From the NCBI GenBank assembly GCA_028015205.1, contig CM051517.1, forward strand, positions 57,225,455 to 57,289,454: a stretch of DNA of 64,000 nt. The letters run 5' to 3'. Source of the DNA: Mytilisepta virgata (lineage: Eukaryota; Mollusca; Bivalvia; Mytilida; Mytilidae). Under the pieces are notes generated by a model. That model saw nothing but the letters and a program-made list of their open reading frames with translations, searched no databases and had not been told where the DNA came from. The position numbers and the translations under genes are program-made. This document shows positions 27,090 through 39,100 of the stretch, in pieces; position 1 is the first letter of the stretch; each line of letters opens with the position of its first letter.

Positions 27090-27129
<40 letters not shown>

Positions 27130-30100
27130 ATCTATGGAATACATTAGACATAGAAGGTCTACATTGGAGTTTGGGAATTTAGAATTTCAAAACATTGCCT
27201 ACCAATCAGAACTATAATTTCAAAATACAAACATCTGGAAAATATTTTGTTTATCCTAGTTTTTCTTTAATTGCGTAATTCTACAATCTTTGCATATGTT
27301 TGTATTAATGTAAAAACATTATGATTTTTAAATACGTATAATTACATGTATATTAAATTGTTAATATCCTTTGGATCATAAATTTTTTATACATTCTACA
27401 TGTATACATTAATTTATCCACCTGTTAATAAATTTTTCAACAAGTTGTTGTTTTAAACATAATAATGTAACACTTGCTTTAGGTGTTTACATTGGCAACA
27501 TGGAGCCAAGTCAAACTCACTGCCATGATTGTTATCGGCTGTTTATTTACTTTTGTTTTGACTTGATCACTGCCACACAACACTTGAAAACTGAGTAAAG
27601 GTCCACAGATGTTTGAATCATACTTTTGATGTCAAATTTCAAATTTTACTTTTACAGAAAAATTTTTATTTTTTTCAGGAAATCAAACGAACTTGTTCCA
27701 TTGGCAACTTTTACCTGAGAACCAGATATTTTAAGTTTTAGTTAGTCTTATGTATATTTTTCATACCTATAACAGACCCTATCTTCCATAAAAAATCTAT
27801 CCATATTGTTTCTCATTTTTTCTAGTGAAAGTTGGTCAGTTGACATGTCACTGCAGTGTACTCCAAATGTTGGATCAGGGTATCCTTGAACACTGTTATG
27901 TTCAGACATTGGATCTCTTATTCGATCTAAAACATAAAATTATGCATATTTATATCAAAATTTAATAATATCGATCAGTTTATAAAATTTTCTATATTAA
28001 GCCACATAAAAATTATGATTCTCATTTTAGCTGCCTCTTTGATCTCCAGGAAATTTTACTCAAATGTTCACTGTACCATGAAATTTAGGTCAAGACCTTA
28101 AAAAGGCACATATATCATAATGTAAATGTGTACCAAGTTTCATAATGATGTTTCCCCATCTTCATAGAAAAAAGCTTCAATGCAAACCTTAACCTGAGGA
28201 TTCTCCATATCATTTCCCATGTTCACAGAACCTGGAAGTTTAGTTCAAGACCTTAACTTTAGAAAGTTCATACCATGACTTACATGTATATCAAGTTTCA
28301 TAATGATGTGACCCAATCTTCATAGAAAAAAAGCTTCAACACAAACATTAACCTGAGGCTAGACGGACAAATGAACAAACAGAGAGACGTACAGACCGAA
28401 AATCTATTGTTGTAAATTACGCTAAAAGTAACGTCACCTTTGGCGGCGCGGCCGCTCAACATTGTGACGTAACGCTATTGTAACGTTAGTTGGTTATTAG
28501 AAGTTTGTAATGAAAGACGCATTCAATTTGTTGACAACTTGACCAACTCCCCTAAACACAACGCGAAGCCATTCTACGATATTGTGGTGCCGTGACCAAC
28601 AACAAAAGATGGATGTACAACGACTGAAATCTTTGAGAGCCGCAAACAAGGCAGCCGTGACAAAATTCCTAAAGAAACTGGAAGATATTACCAAAGAGGA
28701 ACTTGTTGATTCCGAGAATGTGAAAAACATTTTGAACAATATTCAAAAGAAGAAAGTGACACTTGAAGGTTTGGATGGACAGATTCTAGAGAAAACAGAG
28801 GAGGAGGATATGGCAGATGAAATCATGGAGTCAGATGAGTATTATTTAGAGTTAGACGATAAATTACGCAAATACAAGAAGTACTTGGACACAAACGCAA
28901 ACCCCGCATGTACTAGCAATTCAACACTCCGTGGTAATGCTCCTGAGTTCAATCCATTCACAAACCAAACTCAAACACAACGTGAAGCCACTCAAACATT
29001 TTCACAAATGAGTACCATGTCTAGCCAGAATCACCGTCTTCCGAAGTTGTCACTACCGAATTTTAGTGGAGAAATACTCGATTGGCAGTACTTTTGGGAC
29101 TCCTACGAGTCGACCGTGCACTTCAATCATACTCTTACTGATGTCCAGAAGTTTTCGTATTTAAAATCATTGCTTCAATATGATGCCGCAAATGTAATAT
29201 CAGGTTTGACAATGACAAATGCAAATTACCACACAGCAATTGAGTTACTGAGAAACCGCTACGGCCAGCCGCACAAGATAACGAATGCGTACATGAAATC
29301 GCTATTAGATTTGCCTGCACCGCTAGATAATATTGACAGTTTAAAAACATTTCATGACAAATCAGAAGCTTATATACGTGGTTTAGAGTCGTTAGGCCAG
29401 AGTCAGGAAATGTTTGGATCACTACTTATACCAGTTATTCTTAGTAAACTGCCGCCAGAATTTCGAAAAACAATCATGCGAGAAAATGGACATGACAATT
29501 GGAACATACAGACACTTCGTTGTGCAATTACACAAGAGATTTCTATTCAGGAATCGGGATATACAGACTATGCGCAAAAATACAATGGAGCAACTCCAAG
29601 TGCAAACTTCGTAACAGGAGTTAGACGTCAAAACAAGCGGAAAAAGTTCACAAAAAAGTCTTTTGAGAAAACACCAACATTGACAAAGAAGAGATGTGTT
29701 TATTGTAATGGAAACCACTGGACAAACGAGTGTAAAGAGGTAACCGATTATGAGGAAAGAATTTCAATTGTAAAAGAAAGGAGCCTTTGCTTCAACTGTC
29801 TTGGTACACATCGAGTAGCCGATTGTAACTCAAGAAATACATGTAAGTTTTGTCACCGCAAACATCACTCAACACTTTGTAAAAAGAAGGTAAGTACCAG
29901 TCACAAGTCACAAGATAAAACTCAGAGCAAGGAACAGGAATCGGCAACATCAGTAATGTATACCGCAAACAGCGAGGATAAATCTGCAGTTCTTTTGAAA
30001 ACCGCTATAAGCCCAGTAGTTTATGAAAATACTTTTATTGACGCAAATATTCTATTTGATGAAGGGTCGCAACGATCTTTCATAACTCAAGACTTAGCCA

Positions 30101-33100
30101 CAAAGCTCAATGTGAAAAAAGAAGATTCCGAAAGCCTCAGTATATCTACTTTTGGAAACGCCGACAAGAAAACAAGAAACTTAGATAAAACAACAATATA
30201 TTTGAAGTCAAACGAAGGAGACCTTATACCAATCAAAGTACTGATCGTACCCACTATAGCACCCGCACTCCAAAATCAGGACATTCCGTCATCACAGAGA
30301 TTTCCTTATTTACGAGGACTACAATTAGCCCATCCAGTAATGCATGGAGAACAATTTGAAATCAACTTATTAATTGGTGGAGACTTCTATTGGGATATAG
30401 TACAGGACAAGATAATACGTGGAAATGGACCTACCGCTGTAAGTTCAAAAATAGGTTATTTATTATCTGGACCCGTCCCTACTAAGAGCAACAACATGTC
30501 AACTTCAATGATGAACATTCTTGTATGCCGCAAACAGGAAGAAACCGATCTTGAGAAATTTTGGAAACTTGAATCGTTAGGAATCAACGCCAAAGAACAG
30601 AATGATCCGAAAATAAATGAAATTATCGCAGACTACATGGAAAACTCAATTATCAAACAGAACGAGAAATATGTTGCTAAATTACCATGGAAAGAAGATT
30701 CGCCCGAACTACCTACCAACAGAGAAACTGCTAAACGGAGAACCGGATCTGTAATTCGTCGTCTAGTGAAAGAACCCGAGATATTCCGAAAATATGGAGA
30801 AAATATTGCTGAACAAGAGAGGAGAGGTTTTATTGAAAGAATACCTATTGACAATGAACAACCAACACATACGATTCACTATATTCCGCATCACCCAGTG
30901 CGTAAAGATTCCACAACAACTCCTATCCGGATTGTATATAATTGCAGCTGTAAAGCCAACAAAGATAGTCCGTGTTTGAATGATTGTCTTGATTCTTACC
31001 CGCCTTTGTTACCAGATTTGACAGAAATACTTGTTCGATTCAGAATGTACAATTACGCAGTTACCGCCGATATAGAGAAGGCTTTTCTACAAATAGAACT
31101 CGACCCGACTGATCGAGATGCTACCAGATTTTTTTGGTTGGAAGACCCTACAGAACCGCAAAGCAAATTGATAACTTACCGTTTTAGAGTTGTACTTTTT
31201 GGTGCTACCTGCTCACCATTCATGTTAAGTGCTACGCTCATGAAACATTTTCGTAACAACCCATCTTCTACATCATCAGAACTTCAGAACAATTTGTACG
31301 TAGACAATGTGTTGACCAGCTTTATTGATGAAAATTCCGCTTTGAATTTTTATGCCGAGTCTAGAAAACTACTTTCAGAAGCAGGATTCAATCTTCGTTC
31401 GTGGAATTCGAATAGCAAAGATTTGCAAAATCTAGCCGCAAAAGATAATGTTGCCGAGAAGGAGAAAACTGTGAAAATCTTGGGTATGAAATGGAATACC
31501 GAAACAGACAAAATAGAATACCAACCAGTGAATATTACGGAAATCAACAAATTAGTGACAAAACGACAGGTGTTGAGCTCATCATCCAGAATTTTCGATC
31601 CTTTAGGACTGATCGCACCTGTAACAGTAAAAGCTAAACTATTTATGCAACAGTTATGGAAGTCAAAGCTCGACTGGGATGAAATTTTAAGTGAAGATTT
31701 GAGTAGACAATGGCATGATATAGCAGTGGAAATCGAAAACGCAACGAATATGACATTTCAAAGATCTTTACTAGACACAGACAAATTAGATGGATCGCTA
31801 CATATTTTCACCGATGCGTCACAGTTAGCGTACGGAGCTTGCGCTTATTTGGTAACTAAAAACTCATCGCTTATCATAATGGCAAAAAACAGAGTCGCAC
31901 CCATAAAGACAATTTCTTTACCACGCTTAGAGTTAATGGGAGCAGTGACTGGAGCAAGATTAGCCAATCATCTTCGAGAAATAGTGAAACCGCAAAATAT
32001 ATTTATGTGGAGTGACAGTCAAATCGTTCTAAGTTGGATTATATCAACAAAGAAATTGAAACCATTTATTGCAAATAGACTTTCGGAAATCAGAGAACTC
32101 ATAGGAAATTGTCATTAGGATTACTGTCCGACCGAGGATAACCCTGCCGATTATCTTACACGAGGGATAAGCGCTAAACAACTTCAGGAGAGTACTATTT
32201 GGATAAATGGACCGAACTGGATTTTGGAGAGAGAAAATTGGCCAACTTGGAATAAAACAGTGAACGAATGCAATGCACTTACAACTATCAGTGAAGAAGA
32301 AATAGTGATTAACCGTAGACCGGAAATAAGTGAGAAACCAAATCAAACACAACCAATTATAAACATTTCAAGGTACAGTTCACTACAGAAACTTGTCCGA
32401 GTAACTGGATACATCTTGAGATTCATTAGTAATATACGTGAACCAAAGGAGAAACGACTATATGGATCGTTAAGTTTAAAAGAACGAAATACCGCATTAA
32501 GAGTAATAGTGAAGTTAGTACAAAAAGAGACTTTCATCACCAAAATTCTAGTTTAGAGTCAACAATCAAAGGAACAACACTAATTCGACAACTTAAACTG
32601 TACATAGACGAAAACGAACTGCTACGCTGTGCAGGAAGAATACACAACGCACCCGTCAATGAAGATACCAAATATCCGATGTTATTGCCTACACATCATA
32701 GTTTTACCGCATTAGTTATAAACGAAGCACACGAGAAGACACATCACGGAGGACCTAATATTACAATCGCCAACATTCAACAGAAATATTGGATACCGAG
32801 AATTCGACAGACCGTAAGATCGCAACTTCGAAAATGTGTTACATGTAGGAAAATATTCGGGAAACTGTATAGTGCGCCAGATCCACCACCCCTACCTAAA
32901 CATAGAGTTAATTATGAATTTCCATTTTCCGTAACCGGGGTAGATTTCACAGGAGCTCTGGAAACCAAAGGACCGAACAACGAACATACGAAATCGTACA
33001 TACGCTTATTTACTTGCGCCGCAACGAGGGCCGTGCACTTAGAAATTGTTCCCGATTTGAGTGAGGAATCATTTATTTTGACATTTAGAAGATTTTGTGC

Positions 33101-36100
33101 AAGGAGATCCGTTCCAAGAATTATGATTTCGGACAATGGTTCAAATTTAAAGGATCAGCAGAGCGAATTACAAGATCTAATAGAGACAATAAAATCCAAG
33201 GACTATTAAACGAAAAGGGAACCGAGTGGAAATTTATTCCGAATCGTGCTCCGTGGTTTGGAGGTTATTGGGAAAGACTAATTGGAATCACGAAAAGAGC
33301 TATAAAGTGTACATTAGGGAAAACGTGCGTTAGTACAGAAATGCTAAGAACTATTGTGACTGAAATAGAAGCAACTATGAACAATCGTCCGATAACTTAT
33401 ATATCTACCGATATCACAGATCCCGAACCGCTGACACCAGCACATATGTTATATGGACGTAGAACAGACTGTGCACCAGATGAAATCGCATTAGAAAATA
33501 GTGTTTTGACCGAAAATTTACATTCGAAACTTAACAGAAACTTACAAAGACAGAACGAACTTTTACAACAGTTTCGAAAACGATGGACGCATGAATATTT
33601 AACGTCTTTGAGAGAGTATCATCGTATGACCGGTAAAAACGAACAATTAATTAAATCTGGAGATGTAGTACTTGTGCATAACGATTCCAATCGCATTACA
33701 TGGAAACTTGCCGTTGTGAAGGAACTGGTGCGTGGAAAAGATGGACTTATCCGATCTGCCGTAATTAAAACAGAAAATGGAATTACGAATCGTCCCATAG
33801 TGAAACTGTTTCCGTTGGAAGTAAGAGGAGCCATCGACGAATGAACCATTTTGCCCGACGGAGGATATGATGGGAAAAGAGACTGTGTTAATTATATCAT
33901 TAGAGACTGTGCTAATTTTATTTAGTTAGAGACAATTGAGTTTAATTTTAATTCATTTCTTCAGTGCAAGTTTTATTACTCATTCATTACTTATTGACAT
34001 TAGAATTGATATTGATCAGAGATATAGACATTTTATTCTAAAAATAATTTTATCATATTGTAATTTATTTTGGTAAAAAGTGATTTTCGGCGGCCCGAGA
34101 ATGTTGTAAATTACGCTAAAAGTAACGTCGCCTTTGGCGGCGCGGCCGCTCAACATTGTGACATAACGCTATTGTAACGTTAGTTGGTTATTAGAAGTTT
34201 GTAATGAAAGACGCATTCAATTTGTTGACGCCTTGACCAACTCCCCTAAACACAACGCGAAGCCATTCTACGATATCTATATGTCCTCAAGTTTCGTTGG
34301 CAGGACATGAAATTTTTTTAGATTTTAATGTCTAAAACTACAAATCTTTCAACTACATCCAGACTTTCTTATTAAAAATAAATCTGACCTAGATGCTGAA
34401 AAACTCTACACAATATATCTCCTGGACTTTCATTTATAGCATATTGTAATAGTTTCTGTAGCTGTTCTCTAGTCAATGATAGCAGGGTTTCTGTTAGCGG
34501 AGCATGAACTGGTACCTAGAAAATTACAAAACATAATTAGACCATGAACTGAAAGTTAAATGTGATGAAATAAAGACATGCACTGGTAACCTTTTTTTTT
34601 CTTTTTTTTTTAGTGTGGGGGGGGGATAGGGGAGGCGTCAGGTTTATGTAGAGTTAGATCTAATGAATCAAATATGGGAACTATGACAGTCGTGTTTATT
34701 ATCCAATATCAAATTTCACTGCAAAATTGGCTAAGGTTGTATAAAATATTAATGTTTATATAAAATAATCCCTTCTGTACGCACCTTTGATGGCTGTCGT
34801 ATTCTTTTTATTATAACAGCTATAATGTGACGGCACCATATCATATTACATGATGAACATGAAGTTGATGTGATTCTTTGCTTTTCAAATGTCAATGTAA
34901 CTCTTATATCGTTGACAAATCCAGACAGCATAAACCCTACAAATATGAAGTTTTAGATATAAAAAATTTGCACAAAGTCAGTCAAAAATGGATATAAAGT
35001 TTTGTAAATTTTGTGCAAATATTTGACTGAAGTGGCAAAATGTAAATTTATGAAATTCTCTTCCTCTCCGAGGTGAATTTTTATTCAAATATTGCATACA
35101 TTTAATATACTGGTACATGTAACTACCAAAGTTATATTTATTAGATACAATTCTCATATCAATTTCCAAAAATTCATTACTGTTCTATGACCCCCCTCCC
35201 CCACCACTTCCATTTTAACAAGAGGCTCACCAGAGCCTGTATCGCTCACCTGGAGTCCAGTTTTCATTGGACAATTAATCAACTATTTGACCAAGTTTGT
35301 TGCAATTGGTTCAATTGTTCAGGGAAAATTTGTTGAAGATTTATTTTTCATAAGGTTTAATGTTAAAATATGTTCCCTGATGGTGGTAGTCCTGGCAGGA
35401 AGTTGATAAAATTGACCAGGAATAAGGGTGAACCTTAAATAAATGTAACAGAACCCAACCTCAAATTACACAAACCAATAACTCCTAAATAGAATTTGGG
35501 AATCCCTTCAAAATTTCAGGGTATGTAGATCTCAACATGGCAAACATTTTTCAATTTACATTTCACTTATATCTCAAATAGTTTTGGAGATAAATGCAAA
35601 AATGTTAAAATTTTGAAAATTTGACAAAAAAGGGCAATAACTCCTAAATGGGTGTTGGGATTTCCTTTAAAATTTCAGGGTATGTAGATCTCAACATGGC
35701 AAACATTTTTCAAATTTACATTTCACTTCTATCTCAAATACTTTTGGAGATAAATGACGAAAAATGTTAAAATTTTGAAAATTTGATGAAAAGAGGGCAA
35801 TAACTTCTATACGGGTTGTGGAATTTCCTACAAAATTTCAGGGTAGGTAGATCTCGTCATGCTGATCAATTTTACCCCATGTCAGATTTTTGATATCTGT
35901 AACGGTTTTTAAGTTATAAGCCAAAAACAACACATCCACCCCTATATTCTATTTTTAGCTACGACAGCCATGTTTTACGTCAGATCAAAATAAATTGAGG
36001 ATCATTTGTAGAGGACATGTCATAGATCATTCCTATTAAGTTTCGAACCAATCGGCCCAGCGGTTTCAGAGGAGAAGATTTTTGAATGAAAAAATTTTGA

Positions 36101-39100
36101 AAATTTGACAACAAAAGGGCAACAACTCCTAAATGGGTTTTGGGATTTTCTTTAAAATTTCAGGGGAGGTAGATCTCAACATGGGAAACATTTTTCAAAT
36201 TTACATTTCACTTCTATCTCAAATAGTTTTGGAGATAAATGACGAAAAATTTTAAAATTTTGAAAATTTGACGAAAAAAGGGCAATAACTCCTAAACGGG
36301 TTGTGGAATTTCCTTCAAAATTTCATGGTAGGTAGATCTCGTCATGCTGATCACTTTTACCCCGTCAGATTTTCGATATCTGTAACGGTTTTTAAGTTAT
36401 AAGCCAAAAACAACACATCCACCCCTATATTCTATTTTTAGCTATGACAGCCATGTTTTACGTCAGATCAAAATAAATTGAGGATCATTTGTAGAGGACA
36501 TGTCATAGATCATTCCTATTAAGTTTCAAATCAATCGGCCCAGCAGTTTCAGAGGAGAAGATTTTTGAATGTTAAAAAAAAAGGCAATAACTCCTAAATG
36601 GGTTTTGGAATTTCCTTCAAAATTTCAGGGTAGGTAGATCTCATCATGCTGATCAATTTTACCACCTGTCAGATTTTCGATATCTGAAACGGTTTTTGAG
36701 TTATTAGCAAAAAACAGCAATTTACCCCTATGTTCTATTTTTAGCAACAGTTTTTCATCGGATCAATATAAAATGAGGATCGTTTGTGGAGGACATGTCA
36801 CAGATCATTCCTATTAAGTTTCAAACCAATCGGCCCAGCGGTTTCAGAGGAGAAGATTTTTGAATGAAAAGTTTACGACGGACGGACGGACGGACGACGG
36901 ACGAAAAGTGATGGCAAAAGCTCACATGGCCTTTGGCCAGGTGAGCTAAAAATGGAGACTTCTTTTGGGTCTATCAGCACAATGGCAAGTATTGAATTAA
37001 CCTTTCAAGGAAAAAAACAAACTGACCTATCAACCTTATTTTATTTTTTTGGCCCTATCAGACACTGCCCATTGATAGGAGATAACTGTTTATTTTAATC
37101 AAACTTGTAAGCTTACTATTGTTTTACTGATACTGACCTACTTGTCGGACATTGTCCACCTCTCCACTGTCGTAAAGTGTCGCTCCTGTTTCCCATTCTG
37201 TATTATTTTCATCACGAGCTGTCAACTGGCATATTAGTTTTATGTGTTCTTCATCATTTGGGAATGCATGTGATGAAATCTACTTGTACATAAACAAGAG
37301 TGGACACACTACATGCCTTGCCTGTGTATGCACATTGACACAGAATAATGATTATCTGATACTCGACATTTTGCAAGTCAAAGGAAAATGTGCTAAAAGA
37401 AATTGAGGTCAAGGTCAAAAGGCAGATGTCATACCAACATGTATCCACTAAGAACTATCTATTGACCAAATATGATGGGTCTAAGTATTAAAGTTGCTGA
37501 GAAATGGACCTAATCTCGAAAATGTGACAAAGTAACTCAAGCATGAAATTGAGGTCAAAGTCCAGAGACATGTGCCAGACTTGCATGTACCCACTAAGAA
37601 CTATCAATAGACCAAAAACGGATTAGTCTAAGTATTAAGAGTTGTTGAAAAATGAACTTAATCAAGAAACTTGGATGAAAGTCACTCAACCATGAAATTG
37701 AGGTCATAGTCCTGAGACAAGTGTCAGACTGGCATGTACAGTATGGTCAAAGTGATACTGTGATTTTCCACTTTTCACAAGTGGACACCACTCAAATTCA
37801 ACAACTTCCTGTCAACTAAAAATAGTTATGTCCACTCAAAATTTGGGTGGACATTTGTGGAAAGTCAGTAATTGCATACCATATATACATGTAAACTGTT
37901 TCTACAAAATATATATGAAATGAGAAATACTCATAATTAAATAATCATAATTTATTATTTTATATATATTTTTTCATTTCTTATTGCTTAGCAAATATTT
38001 AAGTGTTAAAACTACTGACTGTCCACAAATGTCCACCTCAATTTTGAGTGGGGTCCACTAATTTTAGTGGACTCCACTCAAAATTTGAATGGACTCCACC
38101 ATGCAGAATGCAGGGAAAATCACAGTTCCACCCTGACTGTACTGTACCCACCAAGAACTATCAACAGACCAAATACAGTGGGTCTAGGTATTGCAGTTTC
38201 TGAGAAACCACGAAAAAGTGACAAAGTCTAGCAGGTGTCAGACTGACATGTACCCACCAAGAACTATCTATTGACCAAGTATGGTGGGTCTAGGTATTCT
38301 ACTTTCTGAGTAATGGACTTAACCACGAAAATGTGACGCACGTCACTAAAGCATGAAATTGAGGTCAAGGTCAAAAGGCAGGTGTCAGACTGACATGTAC
38401 TCACCAAGAACTATTGATCAAATACGGTGGGTCTAGGTATAACAGTTTCTGAGAAATGGACTTAACCACAAAAAAATGACAAAGTCACCCAACCATGAAA
38501 TTGAGGTCAAGGTCCCAAGCCAGGTGTCAGACTGGCATGTACCCACTAAGATCTATCTATAGACCAAATATGGTTGGCCTAGGTATTAAAGTTGCTGAGA
38601 AATGGATTTAAATTCATGTTTATGAAGTCAGTGAACCAAGAAAATGAGGTTAGGGATACAAGACAAGTATACTGTGGCAAACCTTATATGATAAGCTACT
38701 TTGTAGACCATAAATCTTAATTGTAGGTAGTACATGTGCAAAGTTATTAAAGTTTTTAAAAAAGTTTATGCCTCCGGTGGGAAGTAATACCTATACCTCG
38801 CCTCTGCGACGTTTCGTTGCAGGCGAGACAAAAATATATGCACCTTATTTACAACATTTGCATATCAAGTTAATTTCTTGATATACATATATACTGAAGA
38901 AAAGAAACACAACAGTACTCTGACATAATATTTATTCTTTATGAGTCTTTATCATTTTCAAAATTTGAAAAGCTACACATCAACTGTTAACTTCTCAAAT
39001 TCAAAAAGGACTTTCAGTATGCTTGTTTGCAAAGACACTCAGCTACGGCCGTTCTGACAACTTCAGAAGTCGAAAAACATTTAAAATTAAATTTTTTGTT

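Larger units (their letters stand above)
28408..34275 (+). mobile_element. BEL/Pao LTR retrotransposon, nearly full length, defective
   Basis: About 5.87 kb with two ~174-bp LTRs, a primer-binding site and gag-pol in the BEL order: gag, CCHC knuckles, protease, reverse transcriptase, RNase H, integrase, DUF5641-like tail. The host flank TCTAT (28403-28407) is repeated at 34276-34280 as the target duplication; the exact boundary is ambiguous by one or two bases. LTRs differ at about 4 of 175 positions, so insertion is fairly recent, yet the coding region has an internal stop and two frameshifts. It lies in intron 4 of the large minus-strand gene, in antisense orientation. Confidence 0.93.
28029..34310 (+). 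mobile_element. Pearl-like element, family 3, interrupted by the BEL element
   Basis: 28029-28407 holds about two ~150-bp units (ACCAAGTTTCATAATGATGT, CTTCATAGAAAAAAGCTTCA). The matching 3' end, a hairpin ATGTCCT...AGGACAT, appears only after the retrotransposon, at about 34281-34310. The two pieces therefore belong to one older repeat split by the BEL insertion. Confidence 0.65.

Noticed and set aside
28497..29718. Minus-strand ORFs over the retrotransposon
   Set aside because: Shadows of the gag-pol frame; no motifs.
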